A stretch of DNA of 64,000 bases from Panopea generosa (taxonomy: Eukaryota > Mollusca > Bivalvia > Adapedonta > Hiatellidae): the NCBI GenBank assembly GCA_029582155.1, contig CM055901.1, positions 26,858,152-26,922,151 of the forward strand, in the 5' to 3' direction. Made by a program: the position numbers and the translations under genes. Shown one piece after another: positions 1 through 11,684 of the stretch; positions within the stretch are counted from its first letter, which is position 1, and each line of letters starts with the position of its first letter. Below the pieces are notes generated by a model. It made no database searches. It saw only the letters and a program-made list of their open reading frames with translations, and had not been told where the DNA came from.

Positions 1-916
1 ATCTAAAACATAACGTTGCACTGGGGTTACAAAATGAGCCATATGAGATAAATGATTAATAACTCAATCTGGACAAAGATTCGATTTCAAAGCGTATTTT
101 GCTGCCGGTATTCATCAAAGACGATAAGATTGAGAGCGTTATTATAGCTTAACAGTCTATATTCCTGACAACCAGAAGTACATCAGAAAACCACTTTAGG
201 CATTCTCCAAATGTTTACTTTATGTGTCTGTGGTTGATTGCATGCTATTTCGGAGACCTTCTCAATCACCGCTATGGCGTTTCAAAACGTTACGTCAAAC
301 TATAAAAGAAGAAAATTATTCCCCCTCAAAAAGCCATTTCCAGCAGCCTCCAATGCCACACGAGTCTATGTATTATGAGATAGTGTCTAGAACGCACGCT
401 CGAGTGCTATCACGTGACACCATGGTTCCCCTGGAGACACACGCTAACTGTACTACAGAGATACATTTGCATAGTAAAATCACCTTAATCAAAGGAATCC
501 TCCGTCTCTCAAACTTAGATATTACTGTAAATTGAATTCAGTAATATGTAGTTATGCAAATTGAATCGACTTTCCTTGACAATTATTGTTAATTGAAGGT
601 TAGTATTCTATGCCAAGTATCATTTAATGTGTAAATCGCGATTTCGTAATTTCAAAGCGATATTTGCTTAGTAAAGAATCTGAAGATGAACTAAAACATC
701 CAATTTCAGATTTATAAACATTTTTCGATTGATAGTTCTTTTCAATTTAAATATCCTTATTTATTTCATGAGTATATAAGTATTTACAATTTGAAGAAAG
801 ACAATATAATAATTGATGCAGTTTTGGTGCCATGGGTCAGTCAGTTGAACATATTAGATGCCGTGCATGATTGCTACATTGCTATGTCGGTGATAACGTA
901 ACCATTATGCCACCTT

Positions 917-951
<35 letters not shown>

Positions 952-2607
952 ACAATATTTGTTTTATCATTTACAAAATAAATATTTAAATCAGTAACAT
1001 TTTGATGCTACTCAGTTTCATTAGAAATAACAAAAGAACAAGCTATTTATCTGGATCAACACACCCGTTTGATAACTGCACTATATATCATCTTATCGTC
1101 ACTAATTTCATTGATGACAGTTTAAAACCAATATAAATTATAAATGTGTTATTTGTAAACAGAGTTGTTGTTTAAAATAACGACAATTGAATAAAGTTTC
1201 ATGCTTTCTGTACTTTGCATGCAAAAAACATAGGCCCATGTACAAATTAAATGTTTATTTTAATGGTATTTAACTAATTGCATTTTATAATTGTACAAAA
1301 ACTTATTAAATAAATTCAAGGCTTTTATTACCGTCATATATTTTTCCATCATATCGACGTGTAAAATGTACATACTAACTTAATGTTATCATTAATGTTG
1401 ACACGTGTGTAAACATTGTACTGAGTATTACGTCAACCCGAGATTTTCATCCGAAAAGAAAGTCCATTATCCTAACGAAATTGTCCGATGATACTATTTA
1501 GAAACCAAACTACATTAAAAAATGTTCACACATAACATTAAGCATTAAAATGATTTTGATTTGATATAAAAGTGAGACAAAGCGGTAGGGTTTAGATATT
1601 TATTTGTGATATGAATAAACGTTGATGATCTGCGTTAAATGACAACTACATAATTACTGTATGGCAATATAAACTGTTTTCTACAGGATGGGTATAGTTT
1701 GGTAATTACAGCGAACATAATTATCTCGTACCCAGTACTAGTCCCTGCAAAAATACTTCTCATCGGTAACGTGCTTCTTTATATATGTACAAAGACTTTT
1801 AATCAGATTATTCTCTTTTAAAACACGTGAAATTGGAGTATATTGTTTCTCACAAAAGCATGATTGCAATATTGATTGCACTATTTAGGCTCAATCGATT
1901 TACTTGATAATACGGGTTTTTATTCACTCTGAAAATTGTTTAACTATGTAAACCCTATTAAATCTGTTGCGAATCAGTAATTCTGAATATATTGTAACGC
2001 GCTTACACGGTATATAGTAAGATATATGCACGCCTTTGTCACTGTCTTATTTGGTTAAAATATGTATTTGATACCATTTACACAGTACATATTGTCATGA
2101 TTGTTCATTTTTGTCATCTTACTATATCCAGTACACTTCACTATATCATTGTTACGTAACATAATTTTCATTGTTGTTGAAATACATGCTTTTGTGCATA
2201 GAGATGAGACAGCAGGTTATTATTTTATTTATTGACTTACTTAAATATATTTACTGCATAAACAATATAAACGATGGCGTTATTTTACACTTTTATTGAA
2301 ATAGAATAGAAACTGCATACTATCGAATGTTTAATCTGCTTATTGAATTATTTTTTATAACTTCAATAGATAGTAATAAAATGAAATATATGTTACGTAA
2401 TCAATGATGAAATCTAAATATTTAAGCAGATTATTGATATTGCATTTACACGTTAAGGTCCGTACTAGAACCAGATGGCTGTACGAGGTTATCATAAGAT
2501 TGGCATAACCTTTATACCTTTGTTGTTTTTAGCTAGAGATTATTGACTTTCATTAAAATATACTAGTGTGATGAAATAGTATATGATCACATGTGTATTC
2601 ATTGTAG
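1..2607. other. AT-rich non-coding stretch with an (AT)n microsatellite
   Basis: No ORF here has convincing coding character. A perfect AT dinucleotide run lies at about 919-948. A somewhat GC-richer patch at about 230-460 carries a 103-codon open frame from a GTG codon, but no splice sites or recognisable domain support it. The remainder is probably intergenic or intronic, upstream of the exon at 2,608. Confidence 0.5.
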
Positions 2608-3449
2608 GAGGTAACGCTGACAACACGCAGCATCTGCTAGATGCACAAGAAGACACAGCAATATCACCTACACGCCGTTCAACTCCATCTCTAATTGAGT
2701 TTCCTCCACCTAAAAAGAAATCAATTCTTAAAAAAGACATTATCAACAAGGACGAATCTGAAAATCTTCTGAAGCCAAACAGCCGGAGTATGGTGTACGG
2801 CATTCACAAAGGAGAGTTGATTAAGCCGAATTATAATTCATTTAATACTTATGACAACATTGACAATTATAACGTCGTAACTGCTGAAAAGCCGCATTCA
2901 CATAATGCCGGCCGAAACAACAATGCAAAGGATATTGATACGAAGACGGGTATTGTTGACAATAATATGCATCTAACACAACAGAAAACACAACAAAGAC
3001 CTCTTAAACAACATTCTTCAGATTCAATTACCGATGATAGTCAATTGAATACGTTTGATAAATCCGAAGACGATATTGAATTCAGTGACAGTGTTGCAAT
3101 AGGTGCTTTTACAACAGGAAAGGCAAATATATGGCAGAATTCTGATAGCCACGGTATAATAACATGGCAAACTGATACTAGTCCGTCAGACAATCTCGAT
3201 AATGACGAAAATTATTTTGGTTCATTTTCATTTGATCATACGCCATCCGAAGAAAGTTTTTCTGAAAATAAAATAAATGACGTCAAAGACAATAACGACA
3301 AACGACAGAACGACAACTCGCCAGTAGGTGAAATGTCTGATAGAAGTTGTACTAAAATTATACCTTTAGAACAGATAATGAGCAGAATACAAAGACCACC
3401 ATCCTGTGATACGAGTCCTACAATACCATCGCCAGGGGCAAGTGGGTGA
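2608..3449 (+). CDS. Probable exon of a disordered, low-complexity protein (unidentified)
   Basis: An open frame of about 280 codons, by far the longest non-transposon frame in the first 20 kb, follows a plausible acceptor (cattgtag at 2,600-2,607). The protein is rich in Asn, Asp, Ser and Lys and should be intrinsically disordered. It contains a basic patch, PPPKKKSILKK, whose SILK tetrapeptide matches the known protein-phosphatase-1 docking motif [GS]IL[KR], but no classical RVxF motif is visible. No folded domain or membrane segment was recognised. The frame stops at 3,447-3,449. A second frame continues past this point (GDSCTSPFGKLDTRCLPG) to a good donor, CAG|GTAAAT, at 3,496/3,497, so either this is a last exon or an indel or alternative splice hides the true end. 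The ATG at 2,583 lies upstream of the acceptor and is probably not the start. I do not recognise the gene; cytoplasmic tail or linker of a larger protein is a guess. Confidence 0.45.
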
Positions 3450-3499
3450 CAGCTGTACATCGCCCTTTGGCAAGTTGGATACGCGCTGTTTACCAGGTA

Positions 3500-6400
3500 A
3501 ATATTCCATCACATTCCGTTTTTGTTTATTTGAGAGCGTTTGTAAACATATTATCACCAATGCAAGTATGACATGCATATGTACTCAGTTATGAATTGTT
3601 TGCATTCTAAACGGTAGTTGTCCGCTTTATCTATATCGTGCAATGGCGAAATTGCCAAGTTAACAACAAACTGGATCAAATTGAAAGATACCATTATAAA
3701 GTATAATATTGATTAAAGCACCAATATAACACACGCTAAAATAATCGGTCATAATCCAATAGACTAGTTTGACTTCGTTGATACCGTCAGATATGCAGTA
3801 TATAACTTAAGCATAATTGTTTCATCTTTGTTTGCTGACAAAATATGGTAATATATCGAGAATTATAAAAATTATGTAGAAACTCTGAAGCAATTTCTTA
3901 GGTGCATTTTATAATCACTGTTCTGTTCTTTTTCACCGAATATAAATAACATTATTATGGTTAAAATAATCGCGTTAGTAATAATTAATTACAGCCATTA
4001 GCATAAATTATTTGGTAATGCCGATTACTTTGCTGAATATTCTTGGTCATATACTTATTATGTAATTATTATGTAATTAAGGTATTAGCATTACTAACCA
4101 ATTTTTAGCTTGGAGTATTGAGTTAGAAAGTTATTGTTGGTATTTATATAGATATTTAAAACAAATGTGGTGCCTCTTTTTCTTCAGATTGGTTGCAAGT
4201 TCTTTTTGAATCGAAATTGTAGTGGAAGTTGATGTCGTCAAGCAAGGAAGTGGCTTCAAAATTATTGGACGGACACTGGTAATAGTGCAACAACTTATCA
4301 GAGAGTCAGTCCTGAACCATATCTTAATGCCAGCAACGAAGTCTGCGTACCTTTTAAATCTTACATTCGTTGTTGTATAAGTGCTATGGAACAACATATT
4401 GATAACACATAGATAGTTTGGCACAATCATCTTCCCTAATATGTACACATTTATTTGTTTATTTTATTTACTTTTTGGGGTGGGGTGATCAATTTATGGA
4501 TAACTTTATCATTCGTATAAAAAAGGGGTTCCAAACTTAATGAACACACTATCTGGAAATAAGAATGGTTGTATAATTGAACCTTTTTGATAATGGAATT
4601 TATAAAATAATTACATAGATGTTTTTGGAATAAAAAAATATAATTGATACGTAGACATATGTCTATTGAATGACATACAAGCCATCTAAAAGAGTTATTG
4701 AAAGCGACCTCGTGACTGTTGCTGATTTGGAATAACATAATTTTGATATTTATATGAAATGAAACATGACTGAAACGTTATTGTTTTTTTTTCCAATTTA
4801 TTGAATTGAAAAAGTTTTGGAAAACTTGAAAATTAGCATTTATCAATTTTGTTAATATAATACAAAATTATAATACATATATCATGATGAATCTTCTCTA
4901 GCGGTGAATACTTTATTCTATCAGACTATCATGACACGTGATAAGTATCGTGAGACACGTTATAAGTAGCGGGAATATAGTGATAATAGCTCGTCAGATA
5001 GCATGACTATAAAAAATCACCGATGCTTTTTATTTATTGTATATCTACACAGAAGAATATGTATGTATATCTAGTTAATATTTCAAACATGTTATAATGC
5101 ATTTGACTAGGTGTATAATAGTTATCATTCTCAAATTTACAAGTGTTGTAAACCATGATGACATTGGCCTCAATTCAATCATTGCTGTTATTTTTTGGCA
5201 AAATGTTAATTTTCGCATTACTAACATATAAAACCTTAAACAGTTCATGTCATATAGCAGCATCTGTGCAATAAGTTCTCATCATAAACAGTTCGAATAG
5301 AACTATTCTGACATCCTTTCGATTAATAGTTTGTTTTATATATTACGTGTATGTATATTGCTATTGATACTAAGACGCATCTGTACAGTGGGACTTCATG
5401 TACGTTTCTCATGTTCCTATTATTATCTGATACCTGGGTCATTAAATAAATATAGCTGTATAGTTTATAGGATGAAAGGCCAGTCTTTTACAGTAGATCT
5501 TTTAGATATAATAATGCCGTAGTATTCGCGCGTATCCATCACCTCAGATGTAACCGTACTCGGACTATTACGTGTTCTTTGTTGACACATTTTCCTCAGA
5601 AACTACTGTATTATCTTTGCTCAGTTTTTTTAACCAAAGTACCATAGGTCAGATAGGAATTCAGTTTTGTTTACAAATGATGGAATCTAAATGGATCAGG
5701 AGGTTTCCTCATTAAAATTTATCAAAGCCAGCTTAATCCAGATACAATTTTCTTAACATATGCATTTAGATTTTGAATTTAAGTTATATAATAGAGAGAG
5801 GTTCTGACTTTTACCTTCGAATAACATCAAGACATAGAAAAAAAACACGTACAGTAAAATTCTATTTAGTACTTTTTCAGTTCTAGATTTTTGAAAACCT
5901 TCTTATAACAGGAATTCAGATTCCAGGAAATAGCCAGGAAAGAATCATCCATGAACAATTTATGAAAAAAATGTTGATTTTAGATAAAATGTAGAAATTT
6001 GAAACATAAAAAAGAACATATTTTGCTATGCAAAGGCTCTTATTTTGAATTTTTATTTACAATTTTTTTAATATACTGCTCTTGTATTCTATAACAATGC
6101 ATTGCTGCTACCAAGCTAAACAATTCTAATGTGATTGTAATAACACATTTGCCGTGGAGATTATATAAGATTATATGAGTCGCAATATTGTAGTTCACGC
6201 TTGAGATCAGAGGCTGGCATGAAAACATGTTGATTTTAAGTTAAGTTTGTGATAACGAAGCGAACACGTAACTTAATACGTTAAAAGATCAATAAACGAT
6301 GTTTGACCAACTTAATGTTAAACAGCTCTGTTTTACCAATCTATTATTAATTGGGTCTATTTTGTGCAGTAAGAAAGAAAACATTTTAAAAAAAAAAAGT

Positions 6401-6783
6401 TCATCAATCCCTCGTTTGCAATTTGGAAAAAAAATGATTGAAACATAAACATCTTGATGGGTCTGCTTACAAACATGGGTTTTTAAATTAATATCTTTAT
6501 CCTGCATATACGCAGCTTTCACAGAAATAGAGGTAAGTGCAAATTGGCCAAAATTGCACTTTTATGATTATTGCCATTAAGGTATACTATGATAAGGATG
6601 TTATTCATTGCATAGATAATTTTGCGATATATTACTTTTTGTGACCAATGTAGACACAGGTTATCCTGTTAGTAATTCGCAGTCTGACCAGGATATATGT
6701 TATTGCTTCCATGTACATGTTATTCATCACCCTTTTATGTAATAATTGAATTGTCAAAAAACGGAAAATCATTTTAAGAAAAA
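3500..6783. other. Anonymous AT-rich DNA
   Basis: Only short open frames without homology occur here. An acceptor-like tract at about 4,170-4,187 (ctctttttcttcag) is followed by stops in every frame within about 50 bases. A variant polyadenylation signal, ATTAAA, near 3,712 could serve the exon ending at 3,449. Otherwise I see nothing. Confidence 0.4.
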
Positions 6784-6785
6784 TA

Positions 6786-7024
6786 CTGAACGGATAAAGA
6801 AACGCTCGGTAAATTTCAGAGCTAAATTATCAAACTATTGTAAGCGATAGTTATAATTTTAGAATAGGTTTGTAACGGTATCTCATTGATGAGTTTATCA
6901 ATGTGATAGTGAGAACTAACAAAATCATTAATGGAATACCTGTACATATATATTCCAAAGCGGTTTATATCCGTAATTGATGATATGGCTCTGAAATTTA
7001 CTCAGCGTTTCTTTTTCCTTTCAG
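6786..7024. mobile_element. 239-bp MITE with ~49-bp terminal inverted repeats and TA flanks
   Basis: The two ends form a long imperfect inverted repeat. The left end begins CTGAACGGATAAAGAAACGC and the right end reads GCGTTTCTTTTTCCTTTCAG; homology continues inward for about 49 bases with few mismatches (shared core TAAATTTCAGAGC). A TA dinucleotide flanks both ends (6,784-6,785 and 7,025-7,026), the target duplication expected of the Tc1/mariner superfamily. The interior has no ORF, so this is a non-autonomous element. Only one copy is seen in the window. Confidence 0.75.
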
Positions 7025-7026
7025 TA

Positions 7027-8790
7027 AAGTTTAAGGTACTGGGTAGACAATAAGCAAAAAGCGTTTGCTCAAAATACCGGTATGAATTGTAGGGTGTTCA
7101 GGTGTATGTCTGGTTATAAGTGTTAGAGTTGTACATCTAACGTCATTCAAGCATTTGTAAATAGTGCTGTTATCTGCAATATTGCTCTACATGATCAGTC
7201 ATACATATATATAGCAACACAGAATTGTTAAAACTAGTAGCAATAATTGATTTACAAAATTAAAGTGTTAAAATACATTAGTACATTAGTACGTACATGC
7301 GTACGTGAGTATGTGTGTTGCAGGTATAAAAGACAGATTTGTAATTTGCACAGTATTATTTACCAGCATACAGTGAAAAAAAATATCTGTTTTTGCTCAC
7401 ATTTTACTATACCTCTGGCAAGCGTCCGTCGTTTATTTCGCTCTCTTGTTGTTGTTTTTTTTAGTTTTATACTTAGGTAATTGCAAAAATTGGTCATATT
7501 TTTTTAGCAGTGCCTACTTGAAGCATATTGTTAGGTGTTGTAAAACCATGCTATTTCATTCAATGGGAATTTCCATTGAACTCGTAACTATAAACACAAG
7601 GACAGCCACGCTTGTGAGGGTAACCTACATTATATTATGATTTATTTTCAGGCATAAAACAAGTTTTCTTATGTGTATTGATGTTTAAAACCGGTAACTA
7701 TTATTCAATATGTACACTATTTGCAATTCATATGTGTTTTACCGAAATTACTGTTATATGTATGAAGAATTTTGAAAGAATTTATTTTTTTTTATTTTTA
7801 GATTCAAAACGCCAAGGGCTGAATGTATTACCGGTGTTAATGTATACATACGAATAAGACACTAACTCTCTTTTAAACGAAGACCCTGAAATAGTATTTT
7901 TCCTGAAATAATAGACTTTGATGTAAAATATTCAGATAAATAGTGTTGGCTTTCTATTACAAATGAATAGTTCAAACAGTAATTATTTTCTTTATCGATT
8001 AGTTTCAATTTGAAATTTGGTGTGAATTGAATGAGATTAGTACTAGCTGCGGGTCTAGATTATGACATATTTTGTTATTTACGACTTTGACATGATAAAT
8101 CGTGTTCAGTTATGTATTTTTTAATCTAAACGACAAGAAAGAAATGCATTATCGATAATTGTAACCGAAAGATGGGAAATGTTATATTCGTATCTTTGAT
8201 GTTTCATATTTTATAAAACATTGTTCTAAATAAAGCTAAGTATATCAACGTAGATCAGACGGATTTATTCTCTTATTATGGCTTATGATAATATTAATGA
8301 TGTTCTATTATCGACCGAACCAGTTTCGTTTCATTCAGGTTAAAGAATGCAGAGTATATGTATATATATATTACAATAGAACGTCATGTTAGCTAATCCT
8401 AGCATTGTTATTAAATATAGTCGACCTCATGTGTAGCCGTATACGCTCGCATGCGGGGGTCTTAATAGAGAATTGAATTATAGCCATTTTTTAGTTAATT
8501 ACAAGTTCAGATAATTAGATCCATATTGTCTCTAAGCAATGACAGCGGGTAAGGAATTAATGTTTTGTGGATTCCAACACGATAGGTTAATTTGAATGTA
8601 AAATACATTAACTCTCAGCGTTTTGTACACTGATATGTACAGACGCAGGGACAAAGTAGTTTGTACAATCGATAACACAAACCATGAAAATTATCTCAAT
8701 TTATAGCAATTTTATGTAGTACATATGTATATATATCGATACAAATAACATTTTACGGAAAAGTAGTTCCTCGCGTGCTCTATTGATTTT
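7027..8790. other. Anonymous AT-rich DNA
   Basis: I see no gene, strong repeat or element. Short open frames at 7,247-7,640 look random, with AT-driven Ile/Tyr/Phe-rich composition. Confidence 0.4.
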
Positions 8791-8798
8791 CGCTACTC

Positions 8799-8812
8799 GT
8801 TTCCATAGTAAC
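8799..8812. promoter_or_regulatory. Match to the RFX X-box
   Basis: GTTTCCATAGTAAC matches the palindromic RFX consensus GTHNYY-AT-RRNAAC at every position. RFX factors bind such sites upstream of ciliary genes in animals. The surrounding 8,760-8,930 stretch is somewhat GC-richer than the background, but no first exon is recognisable beside it, and a chance match in 64 kb is quite possible. Confidence 0.3.
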
Positions 8813-9038
8813 GCTAGATTGCCGCATTGGAGCTGGTGACACTACTGATTTCATTTCCAATCCATTTAAAAATAGACAGGCCCATTTCCTTGCCATAGCT
8901 GGCTGCGTTCAAGGTTGTTTTATACTATGGTGTAGTATGTATACAGTTTTAAAGCATTATTAAAGACACAACTGTTTCAGTGACCATATTAATGTAACAT
9001 TCACTTACTTCAAACAATATATTTCTTGTGGCTGTAGT

Positions 9039-9165
9039 CTAGGAGCTACATTTTATCATAAGTCTCTGTGATGTATCCTTGAGTAAGACATTATCTGTAT
9101 ATGCTTATTGCTTCTTCTACCCAGAAAGACTTACTTGTAATCGAAGTAAAATGAAATAAGTATAA
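9039..9165 (+). mobile_element. Diverged 3' part of SINE family 2
   Basis: The stretch matches the body of the SINE at 11,414-11,625: shared blocks include tccttgagtaagacatt, cttctacccagaaagactt and aatcgaagtaaaat, in the same order and spacing. The tRNA-like head is too decayed to recognise. Confidence 0.6.
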
Positions 9166-9404
9166 ATATGAGAAACTATGTCACAAACAGAGACGTAGCA
9201 ACCGATTTAAAAAGATACAGACTCCGCCACAGTATAAACATAATGTGTATATAGAATAACAATGATAGGTCCATATACACATACAAAACCTGCGTTTAGC
9301 CGGTAGCTTAATTCTGCTTATGTAGCACAGCAAAAAAAAATGGCATAACGTTAGATAAAAATGCATATTAATTATTGGTTAATCAATTGCCAATCAGTGG
9401 TTAA

Positions 9405-9630
9405 CCTTTTTTTTTTACTCCATAGATACGCGTTTTACCGCACCAATCACAGAAGGCCTTTGGAAACAGTGCAGGAAGAGTTCAGATTGCACTATGTCAG
9501 TTAATGTAAACATAATTCACCCAATAATTCAAAAGCCTTCTATATTGTGGTGTCCAAAGGCGTCTTTATTAGAGGTGTCAAAAGGTGTCTTTATTAGAGG
9601 TGTCAAAAGGTGTCTATATGAAGTAAAGGG
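9405..9630. mobile_element. piggyBac-like MITE, copy A (226 bp)
   Basis: The element is bracketed by TTAA at 9,401-9,404 and 9,631-9,634. The left end reads CC(T)n ACTCCATAGATACG and the complement of the right end reads CCCTTTACTTCATATAGACA, giving imperfect terminal inverted repeats that start with C-rich bases immediately inside TTAA, the hallmark of the piggyBac superfamily. Near the right end a 25-bp unit (core gtgtcaaaaggtgtctttat) is repeated about three times between 9,550 and 9,617. There is no ORF. The same element occurs inverted at 59,042-59,537. Confidence 0.8.
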
Positions 9631-9705
9631 TTAATGGTAATTATAAAATATGTTGAATGATGTAATATTTTGCTCTAACTTCTTAAATGGAAGCAAGGTA
9701 ATTAA

Positions 9706-9882
9706 ATGTTAACATTAGTTATTTTCATGTTCAAATATACAATTTATCTTCACATATGTTAACGCGTAGCTATATGGAAATATCAATCTTGAAATGTTAA
9801 AATTAGTTATTTTCATGTTCAAATAAACAATTTATCTTCACATATGTTAACGCGTAGCTATATGGAAATATCAATCTTGAAG
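9706..9882 (+). repeat. Tandem duplication of an 88-bp unit
   Basis: Two nearly identical adjacent copies are seen; the landmark cgcgtagctatatggaaat starts at 9,763 and again at 9,851, exactly 88 bases apart. Only a few substitutions separate them, so the duplication is recent. Confidence 0.9.
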
Positions 9883-9899
9883 TGTTAAAATTTGAATCT

Positions 9900-10595
9900 C
9901 AATATAAAAATGTAACATAAATTTTGTTTATATAATTAGTCATAAATAGGTGAAAAACGATACCATTTAATTGAGTTTTGACTTTACAAAATTAGAAGCG
10001 AATGTATAGGTAACTGTATCTTTTAACGCTAAATTTTTGAATTTATTTCCATAATGTTTTTGTATTTTTATCAAAAACTAAACGAAATGTCATCAAGATT
10101 GGCCAGTGTCAATTTAAAATCAACATGGAGAACGAAAGTAATAATAAAAATGTTAGTACAAATTTGGTCCCGATGCCTTGCATTCATATTAATCATTGAT
10201 TTTGTAAAAATGATGTATAGGTCAGTCGTAAAAATGGATGGCATGCGACTTATAAAAGAATGTATCATCAAATTTCAAAACGATTTTTATCCAAATTGAA
10301 GCGAAAAATATTACAGTTTTAACCAAACGGATTGTATTGATATAATAAGTACTGACTTATTAACAATATTGTTAACAAACAATAAAGAAATACTTGTAAA
10401 ATAACATTACACAATTGCTAAATGTACAAATGAATTCTAAGGCAACTATCTCCTTTATAACGCATTTACAGAGTATATTTTAAATGATATTTCACGTACA
10501 ATTTAGTACCTGAAATGTTCTATTCATGTATAATATACCGTGATGTAAAGGGTTGAGTTCTTTGTCTGCCCCACAATGTATATCACTATCTAATA
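9900..10595. other. Anonymous AT-rich DNA
   Basis: The overlapping 60-80-codon frames on both strands at 10,054-10,299 have no recognisable motif. Nothing else is apparent. Confidence 0.4.
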
Positions 10596-10599
10596 CGTT

Positions 10600-10662
10600 T
10601 ACCAAATGTGACGTGGATTAACTTCCGCTGAAGCAACTGGCCAATCAGCGTGCGCGTATGTC
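10600..10662 (+). repeat. Dispersed repeat containing CTGAAGCAACTG, copy 1
   Basis: This segment aligns with the reverse complement of about 57,800-57,870. Shared blocks are GACGT near one side, CTGAAGCAACTGRCCAAT and AGCGTGCKCGTA. Both copies are GC-richer than their surroundings. The boundaries and class (old DNA element or SINE) could not be set from two copies. Confidence 0.5.
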
Positions 10663-11413
10663 ACTGCAATGTAATGGTCCTTGGCGGAGAGACGTTTCAT
10701 TCAGTATATGTTTAATTAAAACTACATCAGCTCATAAAAACGAATTCTTTCTAGAATATAAATTATACGTTATTGTACCAGTTTTATAAGAAAATGGTAT
10801 TTTAAAGGAATATTTGTAATGGGAATGTTTGTTTTAATTGTGACAAAAAATCAACAAAAGTCGAAAATACGAATGTGAGAGTAGATGTCAAAGTGCACGG
10901 TGTGTAGATTAAATATTTGTTAACATATTTATAGTTTATTCTGAAGGAAACAAATCGGCACAAGTTTTCATGGGATGTGTAGTAAAGGACTAGAGGTATT
11001 TTATGATATATTATATGTAAATGAGTATGGACGAAATTTAACAAATAGTTTTAAAGACATTCATCAAGAATATACTCTTTAAACAGCAAATAAATGGATA
11101 ATGAACTGTCAAATTGCTACTATAGATTTGTTCTCATGAAAAAGTGCATTTTTTTCTCATTGCTATGTACAATTACAATACAGATATATAAAGACACGAT
11201 ATAATGTTATTGTAGACAATAACTGTAGAAGGAATTGAAGACATAAAATAGTATGTGAATAATGTAATACAGCAGTTATAGATGGACTCTTTATGTCGTT
11301 ATTTAAATATATATTAGTGCTGATACGTCTGTTTTCAGATGAATTAATCAGCATCAGTCGTTCAGGAAAGCCAAAAGATCGTCAATTATTTGGGGTAGAA
11401 AAGTCGGATTTGG

Positions 11414-11625
11414 GTGGAGCGCGTGGTCCAGTGGTAGAGCACCGTACCCTTGATCGGAATGTCGTGGGTTCGAACTGACTCCACGGCTATGTGTGGTGTC
11501 CTTGAGCAAGACATTTTTCCGCATATACTTAGTACTGGTTCTACCCAGGAAGACTTCGAGCGTGATTTGTCTAAGTTGTAAGAACTTGTTTCACAATCGA
11601 AGTAAAATAAATAAGTTTAAACTAA
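11414..11625 (+). mobile_element. tRNA-derived SINE, family 2, best copy
   Basis: The 5' head carries a box A-like segment (tggtccagtggtagagc, about 11,424-11,440) and a box B-like segment (gggttcgaact, 11,465-11,475) at tRNA-like spacing, the internal polymerase III promoter expected of a SINE. The body continues with gtgtggtgtccttgagcaag, ctggttctacccaggaagac and a tail around gaagtaaaataaataag. Related copies lie at 9,039-9,165 (+), 45,487-45,660 (-) and possibly 48,062-48,135 (-). The head does not fold as a complete tRNA and is not called a tRNA gene. Confidence 0.75.
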
Positions 11626-11684
11626 ACTAAAGGGTTCACCCATTCTGTTGCAAAATGTATGAATTAAATATATTTGTGTGTCTG

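Noticed and set aside
224..535. 103-codon frame near the left edge
   Set aside because: It starts at GTG, has no splice sites, signal or domain, and composition alone is not enough.
4188..4400. PDZ-like exon (translation VEVDVVKQGSGFKIIGRT)
   Set aside because: It lacks the full GFGF carboxylate-binding loop, needs a frameshift to continue, and every frame meets a stop soon after the apparent acceptor.
11414..11490. Genuine tRNA gene at the SINE head
   Set aside because: Boxes A and B are recognisable, but the acceptor stem does not pair and a SINE body follows; the same applies to heads at 47.6, 48.1, 52.7 and 59.3 kb.
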